From positions 1 to 28,372 of the forward strand of contig CAYLIF010000020.1 of the NCBI GenBank assembly GCA_964383845.1: 28,372 nt of DNA, written 5' to 3'. Positions 1 through 9,200 of the stretch are shown piece by piece. Position 1 is the stretch's first letter. Each line of letters opens with the position of its first letter. The position numbers and the translations under genes were made by a program. The notes under the pieces are model-generated. The model was given only the letters and a program-made list of their open reading frames with translations. It did no database searches and was not told the origin of the DNA. The stretch comes from JAAZGD01 sp964383845. Lineage in GTDB: Bacteria > Bacillota > Clostridia > Peptostreptococcales > Anaerovoracaceae.

Positions 1-88
1 GAAAAGAGACATCTTAGTATTTATTTATAACAGCTTAATAAGAATTTGTGAGATTAAAGGTAATTAAGAGGATGAGAGGATAATGCCG

Positions 89-118
89 TTGTTATCAAGT
101 AAAAAACTGTGGTATAAT
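89..118 (+). promoter_or_regulatory. Sigma-A-type promoter upstream of pyrH
   Basis: A perfect TATAAT at 113-118 is preceded by TGG at 110-112, giving an extended -10 element. A TTGTTA at 89-94 lies 18 bases upstream and matches four of six -35 positions. Transcription would begin near 125 and give a leader of about 60 bases before pyrH. No start of a translated gene is visible in 1-187. The first bases could hold the tail of an upstream gene, but no reading frame there can be recognised. Confidence 0.6.
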
Positions 119-187
119 GTTTGAGAAATAATTGAAAATTATTCATAAAAATGCTTACACATTATATAGGATTTAAGGGGGAAATAT

Positions 188-892
188 ATGGAACCAAAAT
201 ACAAACGTATTGTGCTAAAAATTAGCGGGGAAGCTCTTGCAGGTGCAAATAAGTTTGGGCTAAATGAAGAAGTCCTTGAAAAGGTAGCAAATGAGATAAA
301 GACAATTCATGAAATGGGCGTAGAGACGGCGATAGTAGTTGGAGGCGGAAATTTTTGGAGAGGTAGAACTTCAAAAAGCATGGATAGAGCCACAGCAGAC
401 TACATGGGCATGTTGGCCACAGTCATAAATGCTTTAGCTCTTAAGGATGCATTCGAAGCAGCAGGTCTTGACGCTCGGGTTCATACAGCTATTGAAATGA
501 GAGAAATCGCCGAACCATACATTCGTCAAAGAGCTATCAAACAGCTAGAGAATGGTGATATAGTTATATTTGGTGCAGGAACAGGAAATCCGTTTTTCTC
601 AACAGATACCACAGCTGCATTAAGAGCGGCTGAAGTTGAGGCTGATGTTATACTTTTAGCAAAAAAGGTGGATGCTGTATATTCAGAAGATCCGGAAATC
701 AACCCCAAGGCAAAAAAGTATGATGAAATAACCCACAAAGAAATCTTGGAATTGAATCTAGGAGTTATGGATTCTACTGCAGCGAGTTTATGTATGGATA
801 ACAATATACCCGTTCACGTTTTTGGTATAGCAGAAGAGGGCAACATGATTAAAGCAGTATGTGGCGAAAAAATTGGTACGTTAATTAAGTAA
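188..892 (+). CDS. pyrH: UMP kinase (uridylate kinase)
   Basis: Phosphorylates UMP to UDP with ATP, the committed step from de novo pyrimidine synthesis towards UTP and CTP in the cytoplasm. The 234-residue product has the usual length of bacterial hexameric UMP kinases of the amino acid kinase fold. Visible marks are the N-terminal KISGEAL nucleotide-binding loop, GGGNFWRGR near residues 52-60, and the GAGTGNPFFSTDTTA segment that binds UMP and separates it from other family members. The ATG has a good AAGGGGG ribosome site at 175-181, six bases upstream. frr follows 36 bases later, the usual Firmicute order, in which tsf would often precede; tsf is not seen in this window. The family is commonly feedback-inhibited by UTP, which cannot be judged here. 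Confidence 0.97.
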   Translation: MEPKYKRIVLKISGEALAGANKFGLNEEVLEKVANEIKTIHEMGVETAIVVGGGNFWRGRTSKSMDRATADYMGMLATVINALALKDAFEAAGLDARVHTAIEMREIAEPYIRQRAIKQLENGDIVIFGAGTGNPFFSTDTTAALRAAEVEADVILLAKKVDAVYSEDPEINPKAKKYDEITHKEILELNLGVMDSTAASLCMDNNIPVHVFGIAEEGNMIKAVCGEKIGTLIK

Positions 893-928
893 GAGTCAAG
901 GACAAAAAATAAAAGGAGGCTGTTTACC

Positions 929-1486
929 ATGAGTAAAGATGCAATTAGATCCATTGAAGATAAGGCAGAAAAATGTGTTTTGTTTTTAAAGGAAGAACTG
1001 AATACTGTAAGGGCAGGAAGGGCAAATCCTGCTTTGTTAGATAAGGTTATGGTGGATTATTATGGAACACCTTCACCTTTAAAAAACATTGCAAACATAT
1101 CAGCACCAGACCCTAGAACACTTCAAATCACACCATTTGATCCTTCTTCTATAAAAGAAATCGAAAAGGCTCTAAATATGGCGGATTTAGGAATTAACCC
1201 CAATAATGACGGTAAAACCATTAGGCTTGTAATCCCACAAGTAACGGAAGATCGTAGAAAAGATCTGACAAAAATTGTGAAAAAAATGGGTGAAGATGCA
1301 AAAATAGCCGTTAGAAACCTAAGAAGAGACTCCAACGAAATTCTAAAAAAACAAGAAAAAGAGGGGGAATTAACTGAGGACGATTTAAGAACCGACCTTG
1401 ATGAAGTTCAGAAGTTGACGGATAAAGAAATCAAAGCCATTGATGATATCGTTGCAGCTAAAGAAAAGGAAATCATGGAAGTCTAA
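929..1486 (+). CDS. frr: Ribosome recycling factor
   Basis: Splits the post-termination ribosome together with EF-G so that subunits can be reused. The product has 185 residues, the standard length. The N-terminal half of helix I holds the conserved TVRAGRANPALLDKV motif, and the middle has PLKNIANISAPDPRTL followed by the FDPSSIKEIEKA segment of the beta domain. The C-terminal two helices are highly charged (RRDSNEILKK onward), as expected for the three-helix stem. The start has a strong AAAAGGAGG site at 911-919. It lies between pyrH and uppS, a very conserved neighbourhood, and is likely cotranscribed with them. Confidence 0.97.
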   Translation: MSKDAIRSIEDKAEKCVLFLKEELNTVRAGRANPALLDKVMVDYYGTPSPLKNIANISAPDPRTLQITPFDPSSIKEIEKALNMADLGINPNNDGKTIRLVIPQVTEDRRKDLTKIVKKMGEDAKIAVRNLRRDSNEILKKQEKEGELTEDDLRTDLDEVQKLTDKEIKAIDDIVAAKEKEIMEV

Positions 1487-1514
1487 AGAGATTTTTTTGA
1501 TAAAGGTTTTATAG

Positions 1515-2240
1515 ATGGATCAAAATAGAATCCCAAATCATGTGGCCATAATTATGGACGGAAATGGTCGTTGGGCAGAAGCTAAAAATCTTCCTAAGAT
1601 GGCGGGACATCATGCAGGCATGAAGGCCATGAAGGAGATAGTAAAAAGATCCTCTGAGTGGGGGATAAAACACTTAACTGTTTATGCTTTTTCTACAGAA
1701 AACTGGAAGCGAAGTGTAGACGAGGTTGGTGGAATTTTCAAACTTTTGGTTTATTTTGTTGATAATGAGTTAAAAGAACTACATGAGAACAATGTGAAAG
1801 TTAACATTTTAGGGGATTACGAAGCTTTACCCCATGATGCAGTTTCTAGAGTTGAGAAGACTATAGATACCACCAAAAAGAATACAGGTTTAACATTTAA
1901 TATTGCTCTAAATTATGGGTCTCGAAATGAGATTGTCAAAGGAATTCAAAGAATCTTGGGAAAAATTTCATCTGGTGAGTTAGATAAGAATTCTATTAAA
2001 GAAGAAGATTTTTCTGAAGTGCTTAATACTGGGCTGAATTTTATTCCAGACCCAGATTTAATTATAAGAACCAGCGGTGAAAAGCGATTATCCAACTTTC
2101 TCCTATGGGAAGCTGCTTATAGTGAATTTGTTTTTTCTGACGTCCTCTGGCCAGACTTTACTCCAAAAATATATGAAGACTGCATTTTAGAATTCCAACA
2201 GAGGGAAAGGCGTCTTGGAGGACGGTTAGATAAGAAATAA
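1515..2240 (+). CDS. uppS: Undecaprenyl diphosphate synthase (cis-prenyltransferase)
   Basis: Condenses farnesyl diphosphate with isopentenyl diphosphate to make the C55 lipid carrier for peptidoglycan and wall polymers. It acts at the cytoplasmic face of the membrane. The 241-residue protein begins with HVAIIMDGNGRWA, whose Asp15 is the expected magnesium and catalytic residue. It also has the AFSTENWKR segment and the C-terminal RTSGEKRLSNFLLWEAAYSE signature that binds isopentenyl diphosphate. The gene uses an ATG with a weak AAAGG site at 1502-1506. Its substrates come from the MEP pathway, two of whose enzymes (dxr, ispG) are encoded just downstream. Confidence 0.96.
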   Translation: MDQNRIPNHVAIIMDGNGRWAEAKNLPKMAGHHAGMKAMKEIVKRSSEWGIKHLTVYAFSTENWKRSVDEVGGIFKLLVYFVDNELKELHENNVKVNILGDYEALPHDAVSRVEKTIDTTKKNTGLTFNIALNYGSRNEIVKGIQRILGKISSGELDKNSIKEEDFSEVLNTGLNFIPDPDLIIRTSGEKRLSNFLLWEAAYSEFVFSDVLWPDFTPKIYEDCILEFQQRERRLGGRLDKK

Positions 2241-2255
2241 GAAGGAGAAAATTAG

Positions 2256-3053
2256 TTGAAAACTAGAATTTTATCGGCCCTTATTATGCTTCCTCTTTTA
2301 CTAGTAGTTTATTTAGGAGGCTATGTCTTAATGGGCTTTTGTTTGTTAGTTGGAATAATTGGCTTGCTAGAGTTCTATAATGCCTTTGAAAAAATCGATT
2401 TGAAGGCTTCTAAAATATTTGGAATATCTATCTTGCTGGGTCTATATATCATAAACCTGCTAAGTGGATTTTTTGTTGGAGATAATTTACAACAAGGTAT
2501 ATCATTGTGGTTTTTCTTAGTTATAATTGGTAGCCTTCTATATATGTTTGTTGGGTTTGATAATAGAAAACCGGAGGAAGCTTTTTTGACGGCCTTTGGA
2601 GTGCTATATGTTGGGTATTTTAGTTTCCACATTATCTTAATTGATCAAACAGCTTATCCTACGTTGATATGGCTCGTAATCCTTACAGCTTTTGGAACGG
2701 ATATATTTGCATATTTTACTGGTTATTTTTTTGGAAAACATAAACTATCTCCATCTATTAGTCCGAAGAAGACCATTGAGGGGGCAGTAGGCGGCGTTGT
2801 TGGAAGTGTCATATTATCTGTTACTTTTATTTTGATAGTGCAAGCAAATCTAATTTTTCATGGTCTGGTAATGGGAATATTAGGAAGCGTTATTTCACAA
2901 TTCGGAGACTTGACCGCATCAATAATAAAACGAAAAATTGGCATAAAAGATTACGGCAACTTGATACCTGGTCATGGAGGGGTGCTAGACCGTTTTGATA
3001 GTGTTTTATTTACCGCCCCTTTTATTTACTATTATATCACTTGGATTATTTAG
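2256..3053 (+). CDS. cdsA: Phosphatidate cytidylyltransferase (CDP-diacylglycerol synthase)
   Basis: Makes CDP-diacylglycerol from phosphatidic acid and CTP, the branch point for membrane phospholipids. The 265-residue product is an integral membrane protein with about eight hydrophobic segments. The family signature lies near the C-terminus: SPKKTIEGAVGG, then a GDLTASIIKRKIGIKDYG stretch and PGHGGVLDRFDS with the catalytic acidic residues. The start is a TTG at 2256, chosen because GAAGGAG at 2241-2247 sits at the proper distance. uppS ends 15 bases upstream, and the stop lies 11 bases before the dxr start. The family is about 260-280 residues, so the gene is full length. Confidence 0.95.
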   Translation: MKTRILSALIMLPLLLVVYLGGYVLMGFCLLVGIIGLLEFYNAFEKIDLKASKIFGISILLGLYIINLLSGFFVGDNLQQGISLWFFLVIIGSLLYMFVGFDNRKPEEAFLTAFGVLYVGYFSFHIILIDQTAYPTLIWLVILTAFGTDIFAYFTGYFFGKHKLSPSISPKKTIEGAVGGVVGSVILSVTFILIVQANLIFHGLVMGILGSVISQFGDLTASIIKRKIGIKDYGNLIPGHGGVLDRFDSVLFTAPFIYYYITWII

Positions 3054-3064
3054 CGAGGACTAAA

Positions 3065-4192
3065 ATGAAAAAAATCTGTATATTAGGAAGCACTGGTTCA
3101 ATTGGAACCCAAGCCCTTGATATAATAGCAAATAATCCGGACCTCTTTTGTGCCTCCGTTTTATCTTGTGGTTCAAGAGTGGAAAGACTCATAGAACAAA
3201 TAAAAGTACACCATCCTGACCTTGTAGTTGTTAAAACTCCAGAACAAGCACAAGATGTCCAAAGCCATTTCCCTAAACTAAACATTTTTTATGGGGAAAA
3301 AGGTTTGGTTGAAGCCACTTCAATGAAGTGGGATATTGTTCTTAATTCACTTGTAGGGATGCAAGGCCTTGCTCCTACTTATTCGGGGATTCTAGCAGGT
3401 AATCAAATAGCCCTAGCCAACAAAGAAACATTAGTTGTTGGAGGGGAAATTATTATGAACTTAGCGGCTGAAAGAGGGGTCAAAATAATTCCTGTGGATA
3501 GCGAGCATAGTGCTATATTTCAATGCTTAATGGGTAACCATAAGGAAGAAGTTAAAGGTATTATTCTCACTGCCTCTGGAGGACCATTTCGAGGCTATAA
3601 AATAGAAGATTTACGAAATGTAACATTAAGGCAAACACTAAAGCACCCCAATTGGGAGATGGGGGAAAAAATAACTGTTGATTCTGCAACCATGATGAAT
3701 AAAGGGCTTGAAGTAATTGAAGCTAAATGGCTTTTCGATTTGGGTTTTGAAAAGATAGAAGTGCTGGTTCATCCACAAAGCATCATACACAGTATGGTTG
3801 AGTTTAAGGATACTTCTATAATGGCCCAGTTAGGATGCCCGGATATGAAGATTCCAATCGGACTATCTTTTTCTTATCCTAAAAGACTGAAAGCAGACTA
3901 CCCATCACTAAACTTTTTAAAAGATGCTCGACAACTTACTTTTGAAGCTCCTGATTATGATACTTTCTCTTGTTTGAGGCTTGCAAAAGAAGCGGGAGAA
4001 AAAGGAGGTAGTTTTCCAATAGTTTTAAATGCTGCTAATGAAGTTTTGGTGGATAGATTTCTCCAAGGGGAAATACCATTTTTGAGTATTCAAGAAGGGG
4101 TAGAGGAAGCTCTCCTAAAGCATAACCCTTGTTTTAAATTAGATTTAGAAAAAATCATAAAGATAGATCAGGAAGTGAGAAATAGCTTATGA
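3065..4192 (+). CDS. dxr: 1-deoxy-D-xylulose 5-phosphate reductoisomerase
   Basis: Converts DXP to methylerythritol 4-phosphate with NADPH, the first committed step of the MEP isoprenoid pathway and the target of fosmidomycin. I place the start at the ATG at 3065, giving 375 residues, rather than an in-frame TTG at 3041. The ATG is preceded by GCGAGG at 3053-3058 and puts the GSTGSIG dinucleotide loop at residues 8-14, as in the family. The TTG would overlap cdsA and add eight atypical residues. The metal-binding VDSEHSA motif (Asp145, Glu147) and NKGLEVIEAKWLF, with the third ligand, are present. The stop overlaps the rseP start in ATGA, suggesting translational coupling. Confidence 0.96.
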   Translation: MKKICILGSTGSIGTQALDIIANNPDLFCASVLSCGSRVERLIEQIKVHHPDLVVVKTPEQAQDVQSHFPKLNIFYGEKGLVEATSMKWDIVLNSLVGMQGLAPTYSGILAGNQIALANKETLVVGGEIIMNLAAERGVKIIPVDSEHSAIFQCLMGNHKEEVKGIILTASGGPFRGYKIEDLRNVTLRQTLKHPNWEMGEKITVDSATMMNKGLEVIEAKWLFDLGFEKIEVLVHPQSIIHSMVEFKDTSIMAQLGCPDMKIPIGLSFSYPKRLKADYPSLNFLKDARQLTFEAPDYDTFSCLRLAKEAGEKGGSFPIVLNAANEVLVDRFLQGEIPFLSIQEGVEEALLKHNPCFKLDLEKIIKIDQEVRNSL

Positions 4193-5205
4193 CAATAGTA
4201 TATTCCATAATAGTTTTTGCAGTATTAATCCTTGTCCATGAATTGGGACACTTTGCTACGGCCAAAATGTTTGGAGTTAAAGTAAATGAATTTGCTTTGG
4301 GCATGGGCCCTGTGCTTCTAAAAAAGCAAAAAGGAGAAACACAATATTCCTTACGTGCAGTTCCAATCGGCGGCTTTTGCGCCATGGAAGGCGAGGATGA
4401 AGACTCAGATGATGAAAGAGCCTTTAACCGAAAACCAGCCTGGCAAAGAGCTATTATTTTAGCGGCTGGATCAACCATGAACGTTATTTTAACCATTATT
4501 ATCCTAGGTGGGATTCTTTTTTCTATTGGGCAACCTTCTACAGTTGTGGACCAGGTTTTCCCTGGAAGTCCCGCAGAATCTTCTGGATTAATACAGGGAG
4601 ACCGAATTGTTGCCATTGAAAATATTAAAATCAACGAATGGGAGGATATTACTCTAGCAATTGGAGAGATAGAGGCAGATCAGAAAATTGAAATCGACCT
4701 TGTACGAGAGGGGGAAGAGTTAACAATTGCTAGTAGCACTTACCTATCAGAAGATGGTAGAACTGTTGTAGGTATTACCCCTAAGTTTGTGAAAAACCCT
4801 GGCCAAGCTATAAGTGGAGGTTTTAAATCTACTTGGACTATGTTTGTATCCATGATTGATATCTTGAAACAACTATTTACAGGTAACATACCTGCTACTG
4901 ATTTAACGGGTCCTGTAGGTATAGTATATATGGTAGGAGATTCAGCTAAAATGGGAGTCTCTTACGTAGCTTATTTAGCAGCTTTAATTAGTTTGAACCT
5001 GGCTATCATAAACATGCTACCCCTTCCTGCACTTGATGGTGGTAGGCTAGTTTTTCTCGCAATCCGTAAAATATCAGGGAAACGTGTTACGGACAGTATG
5101 GAAGCAAAAGTCCATATGATAGGGATTTTCTTACTATTAGCCCTAATGGTCTTTGTAACATGGCAAGATATTATAAGATTTATAGTGCCTGGGTTTGGAG
5201 GCTAA
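4189..5205 (+). CDS. rseP: Site-2 intramembrane zinc metalloprotease (RseP/RasP family)
   Basis: Cleaves transmembrane substrates such as anti-sigma factors and leftover signal peptides inside the membrane. The 338-residue protein has its first membrane segment with the zinc motif HELGH at residues 17-21. A PDZ domain occupies roughly residues 105-185, and a later membrane segment carries NMLPLPALDGG, in which Asp283 is the third zinc ligand. A last hydrophobic segment lies at about 305-325. A single PDZ domain is typical of Firmicute RasP, while Proteobacterial RseP has two. The ATG overlaps the dxr stop by four bases. ispG starts directly after the stop codon. Its substrate here cannot be told from the sequence. 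Confidence 0.94.
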   Translation: MTIVYSIIVFAVLILVHELGHFATAKMFGVKVNEFALGMGPVLLKKQKGETQYSLRAVPIGGFCAMEGEDEDSDDERAFNRKPAWQRAIILAAGSTMNVILTIIILGGILFSIGQPSTVVDQVFPGSPAESSGLIQGDRIVAIENIKINEWEDITLAIGEIEADQKIEIDLVREGEELTIASSTYLSEDGRTVVGITPKFVKNPGQAISGGFKSTWTMFVSMIDILKQLFTGNIPATDLTGPVGIVYMVGDSAKMGVSYVAYLAALISLNLAIINMLPLPALDGGRLVFLAIRKISGKRVTDSMEAKVHMIGIFLLLALMVFVTWQDIIRFIVPGFGG

Positions 5206-6267
5206 ATGACTAAAAAGATTAGATGTGGGGATTTATTTATTGGTGGGAATTCTCCAGTTACCATACAATCTATGGTAACAAAAAATACTCATGATATACA
5301 CGCGTCGGTGGAGCAGATAAAAGCATTAGTCCATGCAGGATGCGAAATAATTAGGCTTGCAGTAGCTGATGAAGAATCAGCGATTAGTTTTGGGAAAATC
5401 AAAAAAGAAGTTCGGGTGTTTTCACAAGTGCCAATGGTTGCTGATATTCATTTTGACTATCGCTTAGCTATTGCTTCAATTAATAATGGAGCAGATAAAA
5501 TAAGGATTAACCCAGGTAATATTGGGAGCAAAGACCAACTAGCTCAAGTTGTAAAGGCTGCAAAGAATGCGGATGTTCCCATAAGGGTAGGAGTAAACAG
5601 CGGATCCCTTCAAAAGGATTTATTAGCAAAATACGGTGGGCCAACCTATGAAGCCTTAGTAGAAAGCGCATTAATAAATATTCGGATGATTGAAGAAATG
5701 GATTATCAAGAGATTGTTGTGTCGGTTAAGGCCTCAGATGTTAAAAAATCCTTTGAAGCGAATAGGCTTCTGGCACAGCAGACAGATTACCCTCTTCATA
5801 TAGGAATAACAGAAGCAGGTACAATCGAGAATGGCAAAATAAAATCTGCAGCTGGTATTGGTGGCTTATTATTATTGGGTATTGGAGATACCATAAGAGT
5901 TTCATTAACTGGAGACCCCATTTACGAGGTGGAATTTGCAAAAAAACTCTTAGTGGACCTTGGCCTTCGAAAAGGCATTCAAGTTATATCCTGCCCAACA
6001 TGTGGGCGTACGAAGGTTGATTTAGAAAAGATAGCTCTAAGTGTAGAATCTGCTTTGTTAAATAGTGACCTAGCAAAGTTGGACATTGCTGTTGCTGTAA
6101 TGGGATGTGCTGTAAACGGTCCTGGAGAAGCAAAGGAAGCAGACTTCGGAGTAGCTTGCGGGGAAGGAAAGGGCGTTCTCTTCTCTCGAGGCAAAATAAT
6201 AAAAACTGTTTTAGAAGAAGATATTACAAAAGAATTAATAAAACTAATATATATGTCAAAGGGGTAG
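5206..6267 (+). CDS. ispG: 4-hydroxy-3-methylbut-2-enyl diphosphate synthase (flavodoxin/ferredoxin)
   Basis: Catalyses the penultimate MEP step, the reductive ring opening of MEcPP to HMBPP, using a [4Fe-4S] cluster. The 353-residue protein has the N-terminal TIM barrel with VADIHFDYRLA and NPGNIGS. The C-terminal cluster domain has SCPTCGRTKVD (Cys263, Cys266) and GCAVNGPGEAKEADFG (Cys301, Glu308), so all three cysteines and the fourth ligand glutamate are present. The start follows the rseP stop with no gap and shares a GGAGG site at 5197-5201 inside the end of rseP, so the two are probably coupled. Length is standard for the bacterial short form. Confidence 0.96.
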   Translation: MTKKIRCGDLFIGGNSPVTIQSMVTKNTHDIHASVEQIKALVHAGCEIIRLAVADEESAISFGKIKKEVRVFSQVPMVADIHFDYRLAIASINNGADKIRINPGNIGSKDQLAQVVKAAKNADVPIRVGVNSGSLQKDLLAKYGGPTYEALVESALINIRMIEEMDYQEIVVSVKASDVKKSFEANRLLAQQTDYPLHIGITEAGTIENGKIKSAAGIGGLLLLGIGDTIRVSLTGDPIYEVEFAKKLLVDLGLRKGIQVISCPTCGRTKVDLEKIALSVESALLNSDLAKLDIAVAVMGCAVNGPGEAKEADFGVACGEGKGVLFSRGKIIKTVLEEDITKELIKLIYMSKG

Positions 6268-6274
6268 AAATAGA

Positions 6275-9200
6275 ATGCTTAATCTCATACAGAATTCGAT
6301 TTCATGGGACCAAGTTGGTGAAGATAGAGATGTTTATAAAATCGAAGTTTGTAAGGGAACTCTTAATAAAAAAGGAAATACCCTTACTTTGTTAATTAAA
6401 ACAAACATTATTTTCCCTTTTAAGAACCTATCAGAGATAAGAAATAAAATAATAGAAACCATTCCAACTCTTCAAGATGTAATCTTTGAATTCCATTACG
6501 AGAACTTGGCGATTTCGAAAACAAAGGCTATTTTGCTGTATTTGCCATTCATGGTCCACAATGAGAAAGGTGGTCTCCGGGTTATCACGAATACACTTTT
6601 TTTAGATGAAGTAGAAATAGAAGAAATTCACGGAGAGGGCCTCAATGTAAATATTCCTGTGCTGGGAGAAAACGCAACGCTAAAATTAAATGAAACCCTT
6701 GCAAATAAATTCGAAGGTCTACTTAATTCAGTTCTAAACATTGAGGCCATGGTGTCTTTTTCTAATCACGAAGAAAGATATAAAGAGTCAGAATTAAAGA
6801 GTGAAGAAAGAAATACACAAGAACTAAAAGATGTTGAAGAAAAAAGAAGGTTCGCAGAGAGAAATAATCAAGGGAAAACATCTTCAGGTATATCTAGAAG
6901 AAAAAGCCAAATTATTGGGATGCCAATTAAACAAACTCCTGTGTCTATAGAAGATGTACATTTGGATATGAAAAAAGTTGCTGTAGTGGGAAAATTGTTT
7001 AAGAAGGATTCTCGTACCATCAAAAACAATAAGAAACTAGTTACCTTACTTATCTATGATAAAAGCGCAGCATTGTGTTGCAAGGTTTTTTGCCAAGAAG
7101 ATAAATGGGATGCCATCGATGGGAGTTTTGAAATAGGGGACACTATAAAAGTATTAGGTCAACCTGAATTAGATATTTATGAAAACACTATGGTTATGAA
7201 AATCATAGCCATACAAGAGGATGCTGAAATTGGTAGGCAAGATACAGCTATTGAAAAAAGAGTGGAGCTTCATTGCCATACCAAAATGAGTGAGAATGAT
7301 GGGTTATATGATGTAAAAGATATGTTGCTAACAGCAGAAAGATGGGGACATGAAGCTATCGCCATCACAGACCATGGGGTAGTTCAGGCATTCCCAGAAG
7401 CAGCTCAGATCCGAAACAATAAAAAGAATCCTTTAAATGTGAAAGTCATATATGGAATGGAAGGATATTTAATAGATGACAAAGATCAAGAAGGTGATTT
7501 AAAAATCTCTAAAGATAATAGTTATCATGTTGTATTGCTTGCTTGCAATGAAATAGGATTACGTAATTTATACGAGTTAGTTTCTATATCGCATTTAAAT
7601 CATTTAAACAAACGAAGACCTCGAATACCAAAATCAGTATTAGCAGAGAAAAGAGAAGGAATTCTTGTTGGCTCAGCATGTGAAGCGGGAGAGCTATTTG
7701 GTGCTATATTAAAGAATAAAGCCCAAGAAGAGATTAATGAGATAGGTAAATTTTATGACTATTTTGAAATAATGCCTTTGATTAACAATCAATTTCTGAT
7801 TGATAAAGGTATGGTAAATGATCAAGATGATTTGATAAAAATCAATAAGAAAATTTGTGAGTTGGGAAAAACTTTAGACAAGCCTGTGGTTGCAACAACA
7901 GATGCTCACTATGGTGAGCCAGAGGATTCTATATATAGAACAATTATACAAGCAGGACGAGGTTATAAAGACGCTGACTCTAGTAAAGGCCTATATATGA
8001 GAACAACAGATGAGATGTTAGAAGAATTCTCATATCTAGGGGCTGAAGAAGCATATAGGGTGGTTGTTAGTAATAGTAGAGAATTGGCTAGCAGAGTAGA
8101 AGTCATTGAACCATTACGCTCAGGCAAATTCCCCCCCAAGATTGAGAATTCTGAAGAAATCTTGAAAGAGGCATGCTATACAACCGCAAGAAATATTTAT
8201 GGTGACGAACTGCCCAAAGAAATAGAAAACAGATTAAATGAAGAACTGGACTCTATAATTGGCAACGGATATGCTGTAATGTATGTATCTGCAAAAATGG
8301 TTGTTGAGAAATCCTTGGAAGATGGGTACTTAGTTGGCTCCAGAGGTTCAGTAGGGTCTTCATTTGCAGCGACAATGGCAGGGATTACTGAGGTTAACCC
8401 ATTGCCGCCCCATTACTTATGTAATGCCTGTAAGAATTTTGAATGGGGAGACCCTTTGAAATACGGCTGTGGCATAGATATGCCTCCCAAGGCTTGTTCA
8501 TCTTGTGGATCTATGATGGATCGTTTAGGGTTTTCAATTCCATTCGAAACATTCTTGGGCTTTGGCGGCAACAAAGAGCCTGACATTGATTTAAACTTTG
8601 CGGGAGAATACCAAGCCACTGCACATAAATATGTGGAGGAAATATTCGGCGCAAACAATGTTTTTAAAGCAGGGACTATTGGGACTATTGGAGAAAGGAC
8701 TGCCTTTGGATATGTAAAAAAATATCATGAAGAAAGAGGGAAGTCTGCTAGTAAATGGGAGCTAGAGCGTTTAGCCATGGGTTGTACTGGAATTAGAAGA
8801 ACCACTGGTCAACATCCTGGGGGAATTATAATAGTCCCAAGAGGCCATGACATTCATGAGTTTTGTCCAGTACAACACCCTGCAAATGATGCAAACACTG
8901 ATATTATAACAACTCACTTTGATTATCATTCCATTGATCACAACTTGCTTAAATTAGACTTATTGGGCCATGATGCACCCTCGCAAATAAGACAGTTGCA
9001 AGACATGACAGGAGTAGATCCTTTGACACTCCCGCTAAATGACCCTAAAGTCACCCTACTATTTAAAAGTATAGAGCCCTTAGAGATTATCAATAAAGAT
9101 TACAAGTTCATTCACGGTACCTACGGCATACCTGAATTTGGAACAGAGTTTGTACGAAGAATGCTTGACGATATTGAACCTTCAAGTTTTGCTGATTTAG

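Noticed and set aside
3041..3064. Upstream TTG start for dxr
   Set aside because: It overlaps cdsA and adds eight residues before the expected MKKICILGSTGSIG; the ATG at 3065 has its own ribosome site.
6105..6395. Overlapping 96-residue frame across the ispG-polC junction
   Set aside because: It is an alternative frame of two clearly real genes with an Arg/Lys-rich, non-protein-like composition.
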